A stretch of 64,000 bases of DNA from Brevundimonas sp. NIBR11 (GTDB lineage Bacteria > Pseudomonadota > Alphaproteobacteria > Caulobacterales > Caulobacteraceae): assembly GCF_027912535.1 (NCBI RefSeq), contig NZ_CP115465.1, positions 3,080,001 to 3,144,000 of the forward strand, in the 5' to 3' direction. Positions 30,726 to 38,529 of the stretch are shown here, in pieces. How positions within the stretch are numbered: the stretch's first letter is position 1; each line of letters begins with the position of its first letter. A model generated the notes under the pieces. The model did not search any database. It worked only from the letters and a program-made list of their open reading frames with translations, and had not been told where the DNA came from. A program made the translations under genes and the position numbers.

Positions 30726-32176
30726 TTGAGCGCCAGGGTGATCTGTTTGATGTCGACATATTCCTCGATGCCGTGGGTCGAGCCCTCGCGGCCGTAGCCG
30801 GACTGCTTGACCCCGCCGAAGGGGGCGACGGCGGTGGAGATCAGGCCGGTGTTGACCCCGATCATGCCCGCCTCGATACGGCGGCCGATGCGCATAGCGC
30901 GGTCGAGGTCCCTGGTGAACAGGTAGGAGGCGAGACCGAACTCGCTGTCATTGGCTTTGGTCAGCGCCTCTTCTTCCGTGTCGAATGAGAAAACAGGGAT
31001 CAGGGGGCCGAAGGTCTCCTCGTGGCGGAACAGTTCGTCGTCGCCGCCAAGCGTGACAGTCGGCTGGAAGAAGCGGCCGCCCAGTTCGTGACGCGCCCCG
31101 CCGGTCAGGACCTTGCCGCCCGAGGCCTGGACGCGTTTCAGGTGGTCCTCGACCTTGGCGATGGCCTTGTCCTCGATCAGGGGGCCGACCTTGACGCCAT
31201 CCTCGAAGGCGGGCCCGACGGGAATCTTCGCGACCTCGGCGGCGAGCTTCCGGGCGTACGCCTCGGCGACCGAGGCCTGGACGTAAACGCGGTTGGGACA
31301 GACGCAGGTCTGGCCGGAGTTCCTGAACTTGCCCTTGATCGTCTCGGCCACGGCGAGATCGAGGTCGGCGTCCTCGAACACCATCAGGGGTGCGGCGCCG
31401 CCCAGCTCCATCGACACCCGTTTCAGGGTCGGGGCGGACTGTTCGGCCAGCTTGCGACCGACCGGGGTCGAGCCGGTGAAGGACAGTTTGCGGATCAGGG
31501 GCGAGGCGGTCAGGACCCCGCCGATAGTCGCCGCGTCGCCGGTGACGACGCTCAGCGCACCCTTGGGCAGACCGGCCTTGTAGGCGAGCTCGGCGAGCGC
31601 AATGGCGGTGAAGGGGGTCTGGCTGGCCGGCTTGACCACGGCCGTGCAGCCGGCGGCGAACGCGGGGCCGAGCTTGCGCGTCAGCATGGCCGCCGGGAAG
31701 TTCCAGGGGGTGATGAGGGCGCAGGGGCCGACCGCCTCGCGGAACGTCAGGATCACGTGACCGAGAGGGCTGTCCTGCGTCTCGCCGATCAGGCGTTCGG
31801 CCTCTCCGGCGAACCATTTGATGAAGCCGTTGGCGTAGGTGACCTCGCCCTTGGCCTCCTCGAACGGCTTGCCGTTCTCCAGCGCCATCAGGGCGCCGAG
31901 GCCCTCGGTGTTCTCCTCGATCAGGCGGGCCCATTCGCGCAGGAAGGCGGCGCGCTTGTGCGGGTCGGAGCGGGACCACTCGGGGAAGGCGTCGTGGGCC
32001 GCCTGGATGGCGCGTTCGGTCTCGGGCGCGCCGAGGTCGGGGATGTGACCGATGATCTCGCCCGTCGCGGGGTCGTCGACGGCGATGCCCTTTGAGCCGG
32101 CGGGGATGGCCTCTCCGGCGATGAAAGCGTGTTCGCGCAGGAGCTTCAATCCGGCGTCGCGGGCGGCGGTGTTCAT
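30722..32176 (-). CDS. gabD: NAD(P)-dependent succinate-semialdehyde dehydrogenase
   Basis: 484 aa aldehyde dehydrogenase. Motifs are TPWNFPAAMLTRKLGPAFAAGCTAVVKPA, FTGSTPVGRKL, the catalytic Glu in MELGGAAPLMVFEDAD, the catalytic Cys in RNSGQTCVCPNRVYV and the end FGGVKQSGYGREGS.HGIEEY. The C.C pair and overall pattern fit GabD. It oxidises succinate semialdehyde to succinate, as in GABA breakdown. No gabT is nearby. The start at 32176 gives the family N-terminus; upstream codons come from a GC-rich repeat. Confidence 0.93.
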   Translation of the reverse strand: MNTAARDAGLKLLREHAFIAGEAIPAGSKGIAVDDPATGEIIGHIPDLGAPETERAIQAAHDAFPEWSRSDPHKRAAFLREWARLIEENTEGLGALMALENGKPFEEAKGEVTYANGFIKWFAGEAERLIGETQDSPLGHVILTFREAVGPCALITPWNFPAAMLTRKLGPAFAAGCTAVVKPASQTPFTAIALAELAYKAGLPKGALSVVTGDAATIGGVLTASPLIRKLSFTGSTPVGRKLAEQSAPTLKRVSMELGGAAPLMVFEDADLDLAVAETIKGKFRNSGQTCVCPNRVYVQASVAEAYARKLAAEVAKIPVGPAFEDGVKVGPLIEDKAIAKVEDHLKRVQASGGKVLTGGARHELGGRFFQPTVTLGGDDELFRHEETFGPLIPVFSFDTEEEALTKANDSEFGLASYLFTRDLDRAMRIGRRIEAGMIGVNTGLISTAVAPFGGVKQSGYGREGSTHGIEEYVDIKQITLALK

Positions 32177-32193
32177 GGGAAGACCTTCAGCGT

Positions 32194-32340
32194 CTCCCTC
32201 CCCCTGCGGGGAGGGTGGTCGCGCAGCGACCGGGTGGGAGGGCAAGGCGATGCAACGACGGATATAGGGGCTGGGTTGCCTTGCCGCCCCCACCCGGTCT
32301 CCGCTTCGCTACGAACACTCTCCTCCGCACGGGAAGGGAG
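32194..32340. repeat. GC-rich intergenic hairpin element between gabD and the MFS gene
   Basis: The left part begins with the hairpin CTCCCTCCCCCTGCGGGGAG, followed by CGACCGGGTGGG and GAGGGCAAGGC. The right part mirrors this with GCCTTGCCGCC, CCCACCCGGTC and a closing G/C-rich hairpin near 32320-32340. It is thus a long inverted structure with hairpins at each end. It occupies nearly the whole 178 bp gap. Confidence 0.8.
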
Positions 32341-32354
32341 AAATCAGGAACGCC

Positions 32355-34019
32355 TCACTCGCCGATCGTATGCAGGTCGCGGCCCTTGGTTTCCGGCAGG
32401 AAGATCAAGGCGACGATCGCCGCGACCGCCGTGAAGGCGACCGAGTACCAAAGGCCGAAGTAGATGTTTCCCGACCAGGCCACGAGGGCGAAGCTGGCGG
32501 CGGGCAGCAGGCCTCCCACCCACCCCGTTCCGATATTGTAGGGCAGGCTCATCGCTGTGTAGCGCACCCGCGTCGGGAACAACTCGACCAGCGCGGCCGC
32601 CTGGGGGCCGTAGACGGCGGTGGCGGCGACCATGAAGACCATCAGGATGGCGAAGGCGGCCGGCCAGTTCAGCCGCTTCGGGTCCGCCCTGGTCGGATAG
32701 CCGGCCTCGGTCAGGGCCGCTTTCACGCTGGTCTCGACATCGGCGCGGGCGGCCTTGAGGGCGTCGGTGTCGAGGCCGGTTCCCTCGACCGAGGCGATCT
32801 CGACCGTGCCGATACGGACGGCGGCGACCGAACCCGGCTCGGCGGCGAGGTTGTCATAGCTGACGCCCGCGTTCGACAGGACGGTCTTGGCAAGGTCGCA
32901 GGAGGAGGCGAAGGCGCCCTTGCCCACCGGATCGAACTGGACCGCGCACGCAGCCGGGTCGGCGATGACGGTGACGGGGGCGTTCGTCTGGGCCTCGGCC
33001 AGGGCCGGGTTGGCGGCCTGGGTCAGGGCGTGGAAGCCGGGGAAGAGGGCGATCAGGAACAGGACCATGCCGCCGATCATGACGGGCTTGCGCCCGACCC
33101 GGTCCGACAGCCAGCCGAAGAAGACATAGAGGAAGGCCGACGCGACGGTGATGGCCAGGATCAGGCCGTCGACGGTCGAGACCTCCACCTTCAGGACCCG
33201 CTCCATGAAGAACCGGGTGTAGAAATAGCCGCAGTACCAGACGGCTCCTTGGGCGAACATGATGCCGACCAGGGCGATCAGGACGAAGCGGCCGTTCTTC
33301 CAGGTCAGGAAGCTTTCCTTGAAGGGCGCCTGACGGACCTTGCTCTCGGCCGCCATCTTCACGAAGGCGGGGCTTTCGTGCAGGCGGACGCGGATCCACA
33401 GCGATACGCCGAGCAGGAGGGCCGAGAGCCAGAAGGGGATGCGCCAGCCCCACGCGTCGAAGGCCTCGGTCCCGACGATCATCCGGGTCGTGAGGATGAC
33501 GACGAGGGCGCCGATCAGGCCGAGAGCGGCGGTGGTGTTGATGTAGGAGGTCAGAAGGCCCCGCTTCTTGGGCGGCGCGTGCTCGGCGACATAGATGGCC
33601 GCGCCCCCATATTCGCCGCCCAGCGCGAAGCCCTGGATGATCCGCATCAGGATCAGCAGTATCGGAGCCAGGATCCCGGCCTGGGAATAGTCGGGCAAGA
33701 GACCGATGGCGACCGTGGCGACACCCATCAGGGTGATGGTGACCAGGAAGGTGGTCTTGCGGCCCGTCCGGTCGCCGAACCAGCCGAAGGCCAGGGCGCC
33801 CAGAGGCCGCACCACGAAGCCGACGCCGAAGGTCAGCAGCGCAAGGATGTAGGCCGTCGCCTCGCCCACCTCCGCGTAGAAGTGGCGGGCGATGATCGTC
33901 GCCAGTGAGCCGAAGATGAAAAAGTCGTACCACTCGAACGCAGTGCCTGCGGCCGAGGCGCCGACGACGGTGCCGAGACCGGGGCCCCTGTCGTCGTGTT
34001 CGGTGGTCGCGTCGGTCAT
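32355..34019 (-). CDS. MFS transporter, metabolite:H+ symporter type, with large extramembrane insert
   Basis: 554 aa, about 110 more than typical MHS (ProP/KgtP-like) proteins. The N-terminal half shows GTAFEWYDFFIFGSLA, GFVVRPLGALAFGWFGDRTGRK and GFALGGEYGGAAIYVAEHAP. After TM8 (LFLIALFPGFHAL) comes a soluble segment of about 115 residues (roughly 330-445) containing two Cys, before NWPAAFAILMVFMVAATAVYGPQAAALVELFPTRVRYTA. The topology places the insert outside the membrane, probably in the periplasm. Substrate is not known; the group transports small carboxylates, betaine or shikimate. Confidence 0.9.
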   Translation of the reverse strand: MTDATTEHDDRGPGLGTVVGASAAGTAFEWYDFFIFGSLATIIARHFYAEVGEATAYILALLTFGVGFVVRPLGALAFGWFGDRTGRKTTFLVTITLMGVATVAIGLLPDYSQAGILAPILLILMRIIQGFALGGEYGGAAIYVAEHAPPKKRGLLTSYINTTAALGLIGALVVILTTRMIVGTEAFDAWGWRIPFWLSALLLGVSLWIRVRLHESPAFVKMAAESKVRQAPFKESFLTWKNGRFVLIALVGIMFAQGAVWYCGYFYTRFFMERVLKVEVSTVDGLILAITVASAFLYVFFGWLSDRVGRKPVMIGGMVLFLIALFPGFHALTQAANPALAEAQTNAPVTVIADPAACAVQFDPVGKGAFASSCDLAKTVLSNAGVSYDNLAAEPGSVAAVRIGTVEIASVEGTGLDTDALKAARADVETSVKAALTEAGYPTRADPKRLNWPAAFAILMVFMVAATAVYGPQAAALVELFPTRVRYTAMSLPYNIGTGWVGGLLPAASFALVAWSGNIYFGLWYSVAFTAVAAIVALIFLPETKGRDLHTIGE

Positions 34020-34096
34020 GATCTTCCCCAGAGACGGGCGTCTCTGCGGACGCCTCGCGATCAGCCTAGCGACGCCTGCGAAGAGGGCAAGCGAAA

Positions 34097-34122
34097 GCCC
34101 CGCCGGCGGACCGACGGGGCTG
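34097..34122 (-). terminator. Candidate terminator of the entericidin gene
   Basis: On the minus strand AGCCCCG and CGGGGCT form a 7-bp stem around a 12-nt loop, followed by TTTCGC. It lies 25 bp after the entericidin stop codon. The T-run is short, so strength is uncertain. Confidence 0.5.
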
Positions 34123-34146
34123 ACGTAAAGATAACGGCCCGGAGCC

Positions 34147-34284
34147 TTAGTTCTTGGCTTCCTCGGCGGCGCCGGTGACGGCGTTGCCGGCGGCGGCGGT
34201 GTCGCGGCCCACGCCCGAGATGGTGTTGCAGGCGGCCGTGGTCAGGGCGGCGGCGGCGGCGATCAGAACGAAAACCTTGCGCAT
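34147..34284 (-). CDS. Entericidin-type small lipoprotein
   Basis: 45 aa. MRKVFVLIAAAAALTTAAC is a lipoprotein signal, and the mature part begins CNTISGVGRDTAAAGNAVTGAAEEAKN. This CNT..G.GRD..AAG pattern is the entericidin A/B family, known as stress-induced bacteriolytic or membrane lipoproteins. GGAGC precedes the ATG. A perfect EcfG-type promoter (34339-34363) lies 55 bp upstream inside the 3' end of the sensor kinase gene, so it is a predicted member of the general stress regulon. Confidence 0.87.
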   Translation of the reverse strand: MRKVFVLIAAAAALTTAACNTISGVGRDTAAAGNAVTGAAEEAKN

Positions 34285-34336
34285 GGGAGCTCCAATAAAC
34301 TTCGGGGGGCGAGGGGAGGTCCCGCCTTGTGGAGGA

Positions 34337-36184
34337 TCAACGCGATGTGCGGCTGAGGGTTCCGGGACGGACCTTTTCCGCGCTGGGCTTCAGATCGTCC
34401 GGATTGATCGGCACGACGGCCTCCGGGGTGGCGAAGACCATCCGGGCGATGGTGCCGCCGCCGGGGGCGGTCAGAAGCTCGACCTCGCCGCGCAGCTGTT
34501 TGGCGAAGGCGCCCATCAGGGTGCGGCCCACGCCGGCGCGGACGGCCTCGTCGGATGAGCCCGGCCCGTCGTCCTGGACTTCCAGCGTGCTCCGGTCGCC
34601 ATGAACGCGGAAGCGGACCTGAAGCGCGCCGCCCCGACCGGCGAAGGCGTGCTTCTGGGCGTTGGTGATGGCCTCCACCAGCCAAAGCGCCAGCGGCGCC
34701 AGCTTGTCGGGATCGACCACGAGACTGTCGGCATCGACGGAGGAGGTGACGGCGTAGCCGCGTCCGGCTTCGGAGGCGACCATCTGGCCCACCAGTTCGG
34801 TCAGGAAGACCTGGGCGTCGGCGTAGCGGATGTCGTCGGACTGGTAGAGGGTGCGGTAGATGAGGGCGAGGGCCGATATGCGCTGGCGCGTGTCGCCCAG
34901 CGCGGCCTTGGCCGGTTCGTCCTTCAGGGCCCTCTGCTGCATCGACAGCAGCGACGAGATGATCTGCAGGTTGTTCTTCACCCTGTGGTGGATCTCGCGC
35001 ATCAGCGCGTCCTTCTCCGACAGGCTCTCGTTCAGGGACTTGTCGCGGGTGGCGATGGCCTCGGCCAGTCCATCCAGCGTCTGGGCCAGAAGGCGGATTT
35101 CGGCGGGGGCATGGGCGGCCTGGACCGGACGCACCGAATAGCGGCCGCGCGCATAGAGGGCGGCGATCCGTTCCAGATAGTCGAGCCAGCGCACCACGAT
35201 GCGCTCGGACACCAGCATGACGGCGGCGAAGGCCGTGACCCAGGCCGCCAGCGGCAGAAGAAGCACGCCGATGGGGTTCAGCCGCGCCCAGGACAGCAGG
35301 CCAGGCGAAGGAGCGGAAATGACGACATAGACGTCGCGTCCGGCCAGGGCGGCGCCGGCATAGTCCCGGTGCTCTCCCGAGGCGTTGTCGGCGTCGAAGA
35401 CCGACGACTGTCCGCTCCGCGCGCGTTCGACCCAGCCGAGCAGACCGTGGCCTTCGCCTTCCTGGAAGGTGAAGGCGTCGCCGTCGGTGGAGACAAGCAC
35501 CCGCCCTTGCGCGTCGGTCAGGGCGGCCTGGGCGTCGTCGGGCAGGGCGGGGTCGTTGATGTCGGGCTGCAGCTCACTCAGCGGCAGGACGGCGGCCATG
35601 GCGCCGGCGAAGACGCCGCGCGGTCGTTCCCATCGGACGCCGATGACCAGGGCGGGCGTGTCGGTCAGATCGCCGGAGGCGCGGGCCAGGGCGACGTCCT
35701 CGCCCGACTTCAGCCGCTGGAACCAGGGTTCGTCGGCGAAGACCGAACCGCTACCGACCTGAGCCGTGGGGCGGGAATCGCAGACGCTCTGGCCGCCCGC
35801 GCCGATCCGGTAGAGGGCGCCGTAGTCGTCGAGGCGCTGGACGAGGTCGGCCAGGCGCGGGCCGCAGATCGGGGCGGACGCCTCCGGCGCGAGCGCGGAC
35901 AGCAGGACGGCGGCGGCGTCGAGCCGAAATCTCGCCGCCTCGGCCGTGCGCTCGGCGGCGAATTGCAGGTCGGCCCGGCGGTCCTCGGCCTGACGCCGAA
36001 ACTCGACCTGGGCCTGGAAGGCGCCCAGCAGCAGGATGGGCAGAAGGGCGATGGCCATGGCCAGGCCCAGCCGGAAGCGGATGCCCTGGACGCGGGGGGT
36101 CGACACGCCCCGCGCCCAGAATCGGCTGAAGGTGGAGGCCGCGCGCCGGGTGATGCGACCCCGCGCGGGCCTAGCGGACTCCAT
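34337..36184 (-). CDS. HisKA_2/HWE-type sensor kinase of the general stress response (PhyK-like)
   Basis: 615 aa. Two membrane segments (about residues 38-58 and 303-326) enclose a periplasmic sensor region of about 245 residues, then a HAMP-like linker. The phospho-acceptor region is ALMREIHHRVKNNLQIISSLLSMQ (His399/His400), typical of HisKA_2 kinases, and is followed by an HATPase domain (LVEAITNAQKHAF, LEVQDDGPGS). It starts 2 bp after ecfG in the nepR-ecfG operon. By position and type it should phosphorylate PhyR; that is inference from the family. Confidence 0.92.
   Translation of the reverse strand: MESARPARGRITRRAASTFSRFWARGVSTPRVQGIRFRLGLAMAIALLPILLLGAFQAQVEFRRQAEDRRADLQFAAERTAEAARFRLDAAAVLLSALAPEASAPICGPRLADLVQRLDDYGALYRIGAGGQSVCDSRPTAQVGSGSVFADEPWFQRLKSGEDVALARASGDLTDTPALVIGVRWERPRGVFAGAMAAVLPLSELQPDINDPALPDDAQAALTDAQGRVLVSTDGDAFTFQEGEGHGLLGWVERARSGQSSVFDADNASGEHRDYAGAALAGRDVYVVISAPSPGLLSWARLNPIGVLLLPLAAWVTAFAAVMLVSERIVVRWLDYLERIAALYARGRYSVRPVQAAHAPAEIRLLAQTLDGLAEAIATRDKSLNESLSEKDALMREIHHRVKNNLQIISSLLSMQQRALKDEPAKAALGDTRQRISALALIYRTLYQSDDIRYADAQVFLTELVGQMVASEAGRGYAVTSSVDADSLVVDPDKLAPLALWLVEAITNAQKHAFAGRGGALQVRFRVHGDRSTLEVQDDGPGSSDEAVRAGVGRTLMGAFAKQLRGEVELLTAPGGGTIARMVFATPEAVVPINPDDLKPSAEKVRPGTLSRTSR
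34339..34363 (-). promoter_or_regulatory. EcfG-type promoter for the entericidin gene
   Basis: On the minus strand GGAAC (34363-34359) is followed after exactly 16 bp by CGTT (34342-34339), a full match to the EcfG/SigT consensus. Predicted start of transcription is near 34332, about 48 nt before the ATG. It overlaps the stop-codon end of the sensor kinase gene. Confidence 0.8.
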
Positions 36185-36186
36185 GA

Positions 36187-36807
36187 TCAGCCTTGTTGTC
36201 GCGCGCCGCTCAGGCGGTCGGCGTCGGCCAGGATCGATCGCATCGCGTCGCCCGCCGCCCGGCCGTCACGACCGTAGCCGCCGCGTTCGAGCGTGGCCTG
36301 AAGCGCCTTTCGAGCCCGGCTGACGCGGCTCTTCACCGTGCCGACGGCGCAGTTGCAGATCTCGGCCGCCTCTTCGTAGGCGAAGCCTCCCGCGCCGACC
36401 AGGATCAGCGCTTCGCGTTGTTCCTCGGGCAGGGTGTTCAGCGCCTGACGCAGTTCGTCCAGGGCGACGGGCGCCTCGGGATCGTCGACGGCGACCAGGG
36501 TCCGTTCGGCGGCTTCCTGATCCAGCTGAGACGACCGCCAGGAGCGACGCTTTTCCGAATAGAACTGGTTGCGCAAAATCATGAAGGTCCAGGCCTTCAT
36601 GTTCGTCCCCATCTGATACGAGGCGCGGGCGTCCCAGGCCTTCATCATGGCGTCCTGCGCCAGATCGTCGGCGGCGGTCGGATCGCCGGTCAGTGTGCGG
36701 GCGAAGGCGCGCAGATGCGGGATCAGCTGGACCAGTTCACGCTTGAAGCCTTCGTCGTCGGCGGAAGGCGGCTTGGGCGCGGTCGAGCGGCCAGACGACG
36801 CGCTCAC
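36187..36807 (-). CDS. ecfG: General stress sigma factor EcfG (SigT)
   Basis: 206 aa ECF sigma factor. Region 2 is LIPHLRAFARTLTGDPTAADDLAQDAMMKAW with TNMKAWTFMILRNQFYSEKRRS, the typical EcfG signature. Region 4 is ALNTLPEEQREALILVGAGGFAYEEAAEICNCAVGTVKSRVSRARK. GTG start overlaps the nepR stop (GTGA). Held inactive by NepR until phosphorylated PhyR binds NepR. It recognises GGAAC/CGTT promoters, several of which are in this window. Confidence 0.95.
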   Translation of the reverse strand: MSASSGRSTAPKPPSADDEGFKRELVQLIPHLRAFARTLTGDPTAADDLAQDAMMKAWDARASYQMGTNMKAWTFMILRNQFYSEKRRSWRSSQLDQEAAERTLVAVDDPEAPVALDELRQALNTLPEEQREALILVGAGGFAYEEAAEICNCAVGTVKSRVSRARKALQATLERGGYGRDGRAAGDAMRSILADADRLSGARQQG

Positions 36808-37007
36808 GCCTTGTTCTCGTCGGCGGCGCGTTGGTCGGCGCGACGCAGGATGTCCAGAAACTCGTCCGGCACAGGTTCGTTGACGACCTCGTCGAACATG
36901 TGGCGCAGCTTCACGCCGATGGCCTGCTGGCGCAGACGCGCTTCTTCCAGCGGCGGTTCACCGCTCGCAGACTTGGGCTTGCGCCCGGACTCCGAGGAAT
37001 CGATCAT
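36804..37007 (-). CDS. nepR: Anti-sigma factor NepR
   Basis: 67 aa from the ATG at 37007. The core LRQQAIGVKLRHMFDEVVNEPVPDEFLDILRRAD is the NepR helix pair that binds EcfG or PhyR. The open frame starts 10 codons earlier, but the ATG gives the family's usual length. Overlaps ecfG by 4 bp, ensuring coupled, near-equal synthesis. An EcfG-type promoter at 37091-37115 gives autoregulation. Confidence 0.93.
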   Translation of the reverse strand: MIDSSESGRKPKSASGEPPLEEARLRQQAIGVKLRHMFDEVVNEPVPDEFLDILRRADQRAADENKA

Positions 37008-37090
37008 TAAATATGAGCCGCCAACCGTTGATCTCATTCACGCGAACACGCCGGCGCTTGTACGCGCCTGGCTTCATCGTTCAGGCCGTC

Positions 37091-37115
37091 AACGTCGTTC
37101 CACCATCAGGGTTCC
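37091..37115 (-). promoter_or_regulatory. EcfG-type promoter for nepR-ecfG-kinase
   Basis: On the minus strand GGAAC (37115-37111), a 16 bp spacer, then CGTT (37094-37091). It lies about 85 bp upstream of nepR. It implies a positive loop in which EcfG transcribes its own operon, as known for this system in other alphaproteobacteria. Confidence 0.85.
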
Positions 37116-37157
37116 CACCGACGTCCATTTTATGGTGAAGCTAAAACGCGACGGTAT

Positions 37158-37182
37158 GGAACCGTGGCCATAGTGCGACGTT
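37158..37182 (+). promoter_or_regulatory. EcfG-type promoter for phyR
   Basis: GGAAC at 37158-37162, 16 bp spacer, CGTT at 37179-37182. About 60 bp upstream of the phyR ATG. It is divergent from the nepR promoter, with 42 bp between the two -35 boxes. Confidence 0.85.
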
Positions 37183-37244
37183 TCAATCCAGAAGCCGCTC
37201 CACGCATTAGGCGCGGCCACGTCGATTTGTCGGGGAATACCTAA

Positions 37245-37979
37245 ATGAGCCTTCTGGCCAGACTTGCGCCGCACCTGCCCTATGTCCGTCGCTACGCGCG
37301 GGCCCTGACCGGAGACCAGGCGACGGGCGACAACTATGTGCGCGTCGCCCTCTACCACGTCTTCCACACCATCTGGTCCACGACCGGCGCCCAGCTCGAA
37401 GACGGCAGCGGCATTGAGTCTCAAGGCGACGCCTCCAGCCGACTGATGCGGATCGCCCCGCGCTCGCGTCAGGCCTTCCTTCTGACCGCGCTCGAAGGCT
37501 TCACGCCTTCGGAGGCCGCCCAGATTCTGTCCGCCGACGCCCATTCGGTCGAGCGGCTGATCGGCGACGCACAGGCCGAGATCGACGCCGAACTGGCCAC
37601 CGACGTCCTGATCATCGAGGACGAGGCCATCATTTCCGCCGACATCGAGAGCCTGGTGAAGGAGCTGGGCCACAACGTCAGCGCCACGGCGACCACCCAT
37701 GACGAGGCCGTCGACGCCGTCGCGCGTCACAAGCCGGGCTTGGTCCTGGCCGATATCCAGCTGGCCGACGGCTCGTCGGGCATCGATGCGGTCAAGGACA
37801 TCCTCAAGAAGTTCGACGTGCCGGTGATCTTCATCACCGCCTTCCCCGAGCGTCTGCTGACCGGCGAGCGCCCGGAGCCGACCTTCCTCATCACCAAGCC
37901 CTTCCAGCCGGAGACGGTGAAGGCGGCGATCTCGCAGGCCCTGTTCTTCCACCCGACCCGCCAGAAGGAAGCCGCCTGA
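37245..37979 (+). CDS. phyR: General stress response regulator PhyR with shortened sigma-like domain
   Basis: 244 aa, about 20 fewer than most PhyR proteins. The N-terminal sigma-like part has LLARLAPHLPYVRRYARALTGDQ, IAPRSRQAFLLTALEGF and SEAAQIL. The C-terminal receiver has acidic residues Glu125/Asp126, phospho-acceptor Asp170 (LVLADIQL), Thr198 and Lys218. Between GDNYV and RVALYHVF (residues 28-40) about 20 residues seem to be missing compared with the PhyR sequences I remember. When phosphorylated, the sigma-like domain sequesters NepR. Divergent from nepR; followed by a strong terminator. Confidence 0.94.
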   Translation: MSLLARLAPHLPYVRRYARALTGDQATGDNYVRVALYHVFHTIWSTTGAQLEDGSGIESQGDASSRLMRIAPRSRQAFLLTALEGFTPSEAAQILSADAHSVERLIGDAQAEIDAELATDVLIIEDEAIISADIESLVKELGHNVSATATTHDEAVDAVARHKPGLVLADIQLADGSSGIDAVKDILKKFDVPVIFITAFPERLLTGERPEPTFLITKPFQPETVKAAISQALFFHPTRQKEAA

Positions 37980-38005
37980 TCCCAGGCGGTCTCCTCTGAC
38001 CCATG

Positions 38006-38040
38006 AAAAGCCCCGCCGGATCGCTCCGGCGGGGCTTTTT
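38006..38040 (+). terminator. Intrinsic terminator of phyR
   Basis: AAAAGCCCCGCCGGA pairs perfectly with TCCGGCGGGGCTTTT around TCGC, ending in a T-run. The hairpin begins 26 bp after the phyR stop codon. Because the A-run and T-run are symmetric, it may also serve the convergent gene ending at 38056. Confidence 0.9.
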
Positions 38041-38055
38041 GGTTCCGATGACCGG

Positions 38056-38391
38056 TCAGTTGGCCGGAGGGTTGACGTTCGGCTCAGTCCCGGCCGGCGT
38101 CGGAGCGGGCTCGCCCGTCGCATTGGTCGGCGCGTCCGGTGTCGGCGGGCCAGAGTTGTCGAAGGCGGCGGCGTCCACCGTCTGGGCGCCCGTGTTGGCG
38201 TTCTGCGAAGCGAAGCCGCCGTTGGAAAGGAACCACATTCCGAGCAGCAGGATCGCCGCGGCTCCGGCAGAAACGATCAGCAGGACGAGGATGCGCTTTC
38301 CGGGCCGGGCGCCGCGCACATACTGGGCGTCGACGGGGCGGCCTTCGTGGACCGCGTCGGCCGCTTCGGAATGGGGATCGTGATGGGTCAT
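38056..38391 (-). CDS. Single-pass membrane protein with Pro-rich tail, predicted stress regulon member
   Basis: 111 aa. A His/Asp-rich cytoplasmic N-terminus (MTHHDPHSEA), basic segment, one membrane helix (about residues 33-54, ILVLLIVSAGAAAILLLGMWFL) and a low-complexity Pro/Ala/Thr/Asn-rich tail, probably periplasmic. Start at 38391 is favoured over 38430 because the EcfG promoter at 38429-38453 would begin transcription near 38421. No recognised domain. Position beside phyR and its promoter suggest a role in the general stress response. Confidence 0.78.
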   Translation of the reverse strand: MTHHDPHSEAADAVHEGRPVDAQYVRGARPGKRILVLLIVSAGAAAILLLGMWFLSNGGFASQNANTGAQTVDAAAFDNSGPPTPDAPTNATGEPAPTPAGTEPNVNPPAN

Positions 38392-38428
38392 GGCGGCATC
38401 CTTCCGACGGAAAATCTCAGGTCGAGAC

Positions 38429-38453
38429 AACGCCGGGTCAGCGTGGCCGTTCC
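38429..38453 (-). promoter_or_regulatory. EcfG-type promoter for the single-pass membrane protein
   Basis: On the minus strand GGAAC (38453-38449), 16 bp spacer, CGTT (38432-38429). About 38 bp upstream of the ATG at 38391. Divergent from the small-RNA promoter, with 45 bp between the two -35 elements. Confidence 0.83.
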
Positions 38454-38498
38454 TTTCGCGTCAGATTTCGAGACAAGCGAAAAAGTTCGCCGGATCGG

Positions 38499-38523
38499 GG
38501 AACGGTTATCGAATGACGCCGTT
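38499..38523 (+). promoter_or_regulatory. EcfG-type promoter for the candidate small RNA
   Basis: GGAAC at 38499-38503, 16 bp spacer, CGTT at 38520-38523. No ORF starts within 180 bp; instead a structured sequence and a terminator follow. Predicted transcription start is near 38530. Confidence 0.83.
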
Positions 38524-38529
38524 CTCAAT

